A stretch of 12,085 nt of DNA from Baffinella frigidus (taxonomy: Eukaryota; Cryptophyceae; Cryptomonadales; Baffinellaceae), in contig MU646471.1 in NCBI GenBank assembly GCA_026770585.1, positions 364,564 through 376,648 on the forward strand, written 5' to 3'. A program made the position numbers and the translations under genes. Position 1 is the first letter of the stretch; each line of letters opens with the position of its first letter. Below, piece by piece: positions 10,785-12,085 of this stretch. Below the pieces are notes generated by a model that saw nothing but the letters and a program-made list of their open reading frames with translations, was not told the origin of the DNA and searched no databases.

Positions 10785-10912
10785 CCACGCCAGAGCGCTC
10801 GAGGGAAACCGACGCCTTATCCACGTAAGATCCGACGTGGTTGACTTAAGGATTCAGGGGGTTTCCTTTGAAAGATGTCAAAAGTGGATGTTTGGAGTGC
10901 CCTGGCGTGGCC
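10785..10912. mobile_element. Possible family E-like element after gene B exon 10689-10774
   Basis: A CCACGCCAGAG end starts 10 nt after the donor at 10775 and an opposite CCCTGGCGTGG end lies at 10902-10912. Only about 10 bp of the ends match, so this is tentative. A separate stem, AAAGTGGATGT with ACATCCACTTT, spans 10871-10926. Confidence 0.4.
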
Positions 10913-10941
10913 CCTCACATCCACTTTCTTGTTCTGCCTCA

Positions 10942-11017
10942 GACTTTTCTCAAGTTGACAGACGATTCTCAAGTTGACAGACGATTCTCAAGTTGACAGA
11001 CTGTTCTCAAGTTGACA
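10942..11017 (+). repeat. Four tandem copies of a 19-mer, GACNNTTCTCAAGTTGACA
   Basis: Units start at 10942, 10961, 10980 and 10999. A fifth variant is at 11248, and the same 19-mer in variant form stands in the pdhA intron at 564 and 758. Confidence 0.88.
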
Positions 11018-11021
11018 ACAT

Positions 11022-11450
11022 CAAGGGCATCTCACTGCTCAAGGTGGGCGAGAACGCGCTTCATGCCGCGCAAGAGTTACCACGCAGGGCTCTGTAGAAG
11101 GTTATTCAAAAGTCAATCAATCGTCGAGGAAAATGGGGCCTTCTCTGTCAAACGTTGCCAAACCCGACCCGTGAAGGCGGGCGAGAGGTCCCTCACCTTG
11201 GAACATTGACTTTTGAATCATCCTTGCTCTGCGTCAGGCGAGTTGTCAGACTATTCTTAAGTTGACAAGAGCAAGCGCGTCATGCCGCCCGAGAGGTACC
11301 ACGCAGGGCTCTGTAGAAGGTTATTCAAAAGTCAATCAATTGCAAATGTTAACCGTTTTTCGGGAAAACCGGGGCCTTCTCTGTCAAAAGTTGCCAAACC
11401 CGACCCGTGAAGGCGGGCGAGCAAGCGCTTCATGCCGCCCCAGAGGTACC
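11022..11450 (+). repeat. Four echoes of the gene B exon at 10689
   Basis: 11022-11080 reads NIKGISLLKVGENALHAAQE; 11171-11190, 11269-11304 and 11407-11450 keep KAGE and/or QALHAA with changes. The last three sit in a larger repeat with CACGCAGGGCTCTGTAGAAG and TTGCCAAACCCGACCCGTGA. Confidence 0.8.
11097..11226. repeat. Foldback segment with a second left arm at 11316
   Basis: AAGGTTATTCAAAAGTCAAT (11097) pairs with ATTGACTTTTGAATCATCC (11205-11224). The left arm with its CTCTGTAG flank recurs at about 11309-11340 without a right arm. Both left arms follow the same exon echo ending in CACGCAGGG. Confidence 0.55.
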
Positions 11451-11519
11451 ACGCACGGCTCTATTATAGCCCTTATCTGCCTGCATCCTCCTGAGAGGAA
11501 GGCGTCAACCTTGATATTG

Positions 11520-11755
11520 TTGGGCTCGGCCGCCCCTCAACGATTTTTTTTAGAAAAATAACCATCTCATGTGAAATTGGGTTTGATCTAAAACTTTTGG
11601 CGTCACTGAAAATTACTGCACAGATGCTTTAATATTACAAGTAAATCTCATTATGTGTAGAAAATTTCATCGCCAGAAAGTTGTAAATTAAAACCGTTTT
11701 CTTATGAAATCGCAGATCTTGCACGAGCCGGCGTATGTGAACACTCATAGGATAA
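11520..11755. other. AT-rich stretch without a gene
   Basis: I see no exon. A weak inverted pair, AAACTTTTGGCG (11591) and CGCCAGAAAGTT (11671), suggests an old foldback element. Confidence 0.4.
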
Positions 11756-11896
11756 GGACTAAAAATGGGGTAGTTAGGCCTACGGAATTGCCTACCGTAG
11801 GCCGTGGGGCTCCTATGACCAAAAAGTCCTAGGATTTTGGCCTACAGTAGGAGGTCCTAGACAAGGTCGTAGGCCTAACTACCCCATTTTTAGTCC
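11756..11896. mobile_element. Foldback element, family C, intact
   Basis: Inverted ends of 28 bp are identical, starting GGACTAAAAATGGGGTAG. ATAA flanks both sides and may be the target-site duplication. Perfect arms suggest a recent insertion compared with 6286-6447. It has no coding capacity. Confidence 0.82.
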
Positions 11897-11976
11897 ATAA
11901 CCCTGTTAACACGCGCCAGCAGCGGAAGCTCCTGATGCTTCTCTCTTACTCTCTAAGCGTGCCATGGTGCTTGCAG

Positions 11977-12018
11977 TGAAGATCTCTACGAGGACTTGAC
12001 CCAAACGATGCATTCTCC
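11977..12018 (+). CDS. Possible further exon of gene B or of a next gene
   Basis: After acceptor GTGCTTGCAG the sequence reads EDLYEDLTQTMHSPS and stays open into the CT-rich microsatellite at the window edge. It would join in phase to the alternative GTAAGA donor near 10828. Evidence is weak. Confidence 0.22.
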
Positions 12019-12085
12019 CTCGCTCTCTCGCTCTCTCGCGCTCTCTCTCTCGCTCTCTCGCGCTCTCTCTCTCGCTCTCTCGCGC
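12019..12085 (+). repeat. CT/CG microsatellite at window edge
   Basis: A repeat of CTCTCTCGCTCTCTCGCG with a period of about 22 bp runs off the right end. Confidence 0.92.

Noticed and set aside
1-12085. Processed pseudogene or organelle copy of pdhA
   Set aside because: Introns are present with consistent phases and the leader is nuclear-type; only one base disrupts the frame.

Overview
The window is nuclear DNA of a eukaryote, most likely a photosynthetic alga with a red-lineage complex plastid; a stramenopile such as a pelagophyte is my first guess, and haptophyte or another chromist remains open. The reasons are spliceosomal GT-AG introns that keep reading frame across 14 exons, an N-terminus with a signal peptide ending in the ASA/FAP motif typical of heterokont, haptophyte and cryptophyte plastid proteins, TTTAGGG-type repeats, and many foldback DNA elements lying directly on splice sites. 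There is no bacterial-style gene layout.

Gene A (minus strand, 7248 down to at least 255) is a plastid pyruvate dehydrogenase E1 alpha subunit. I could read it as 14 exons with phase-compatible GT-AG junctions, about 418 residues, with only a short C-terminus missing off the left edge. One exon (4347-4466) carries a one-base excess in an A run that breaks the frame. Gene B (plus strand, from 7574) is divergent from it across a 325-bp shared upstream region. It begins with a Lys/Ala-rich unrecognised N-terminus, and I propose further exons at 7989-8006, 9200-9293 and 10689-10774, and possibly near 11977.

The introns are the remarkable part. Those of gene A left of about 5660, and those of gene B right of 8230, are filled with degenerate 7-bp telomere-like repeats. 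In both genes these lie almost always with CCCTAAA on the mRNA-sense strand, so the repeat orientation flips at the divergent promoter. Most of these introns also hold decayed partial copies of the neighbouring exon end together with its splice junction, which I call exon echoes. A second kind of intron (gene A introns 3 and 4, and most proposed gene B introns) contains 130-190-bp foldback elements whose inverted ends abut the acceptor CAG or start 10-17 nt after the donor GT. That is the architecture of introner elements (intron-generating DNA transposons known from Micromonas, Aureococcus and others).

Region by region: 1-254 gene A 3' flank or last intron; 255-5778 gene A exons 5-14 in repeat-filled introns; 5779-7248 gene A exons 1-4 with foldback elements; 7249-7573 divergent upstream region; 7574-8171 gene B first exons and two foldback elements; 8172-9199 C-rich repeats and exon echoes; 9200-10774 proposed gene B exons, more echoes and foldback ends; 10775-11756 echoes, a 19-mer tandem and an AT-rich stretch; 11756-11896 a foldback element with 28-bp perfect inverted ends; 12019-12085 a CT/CG microsatellite.
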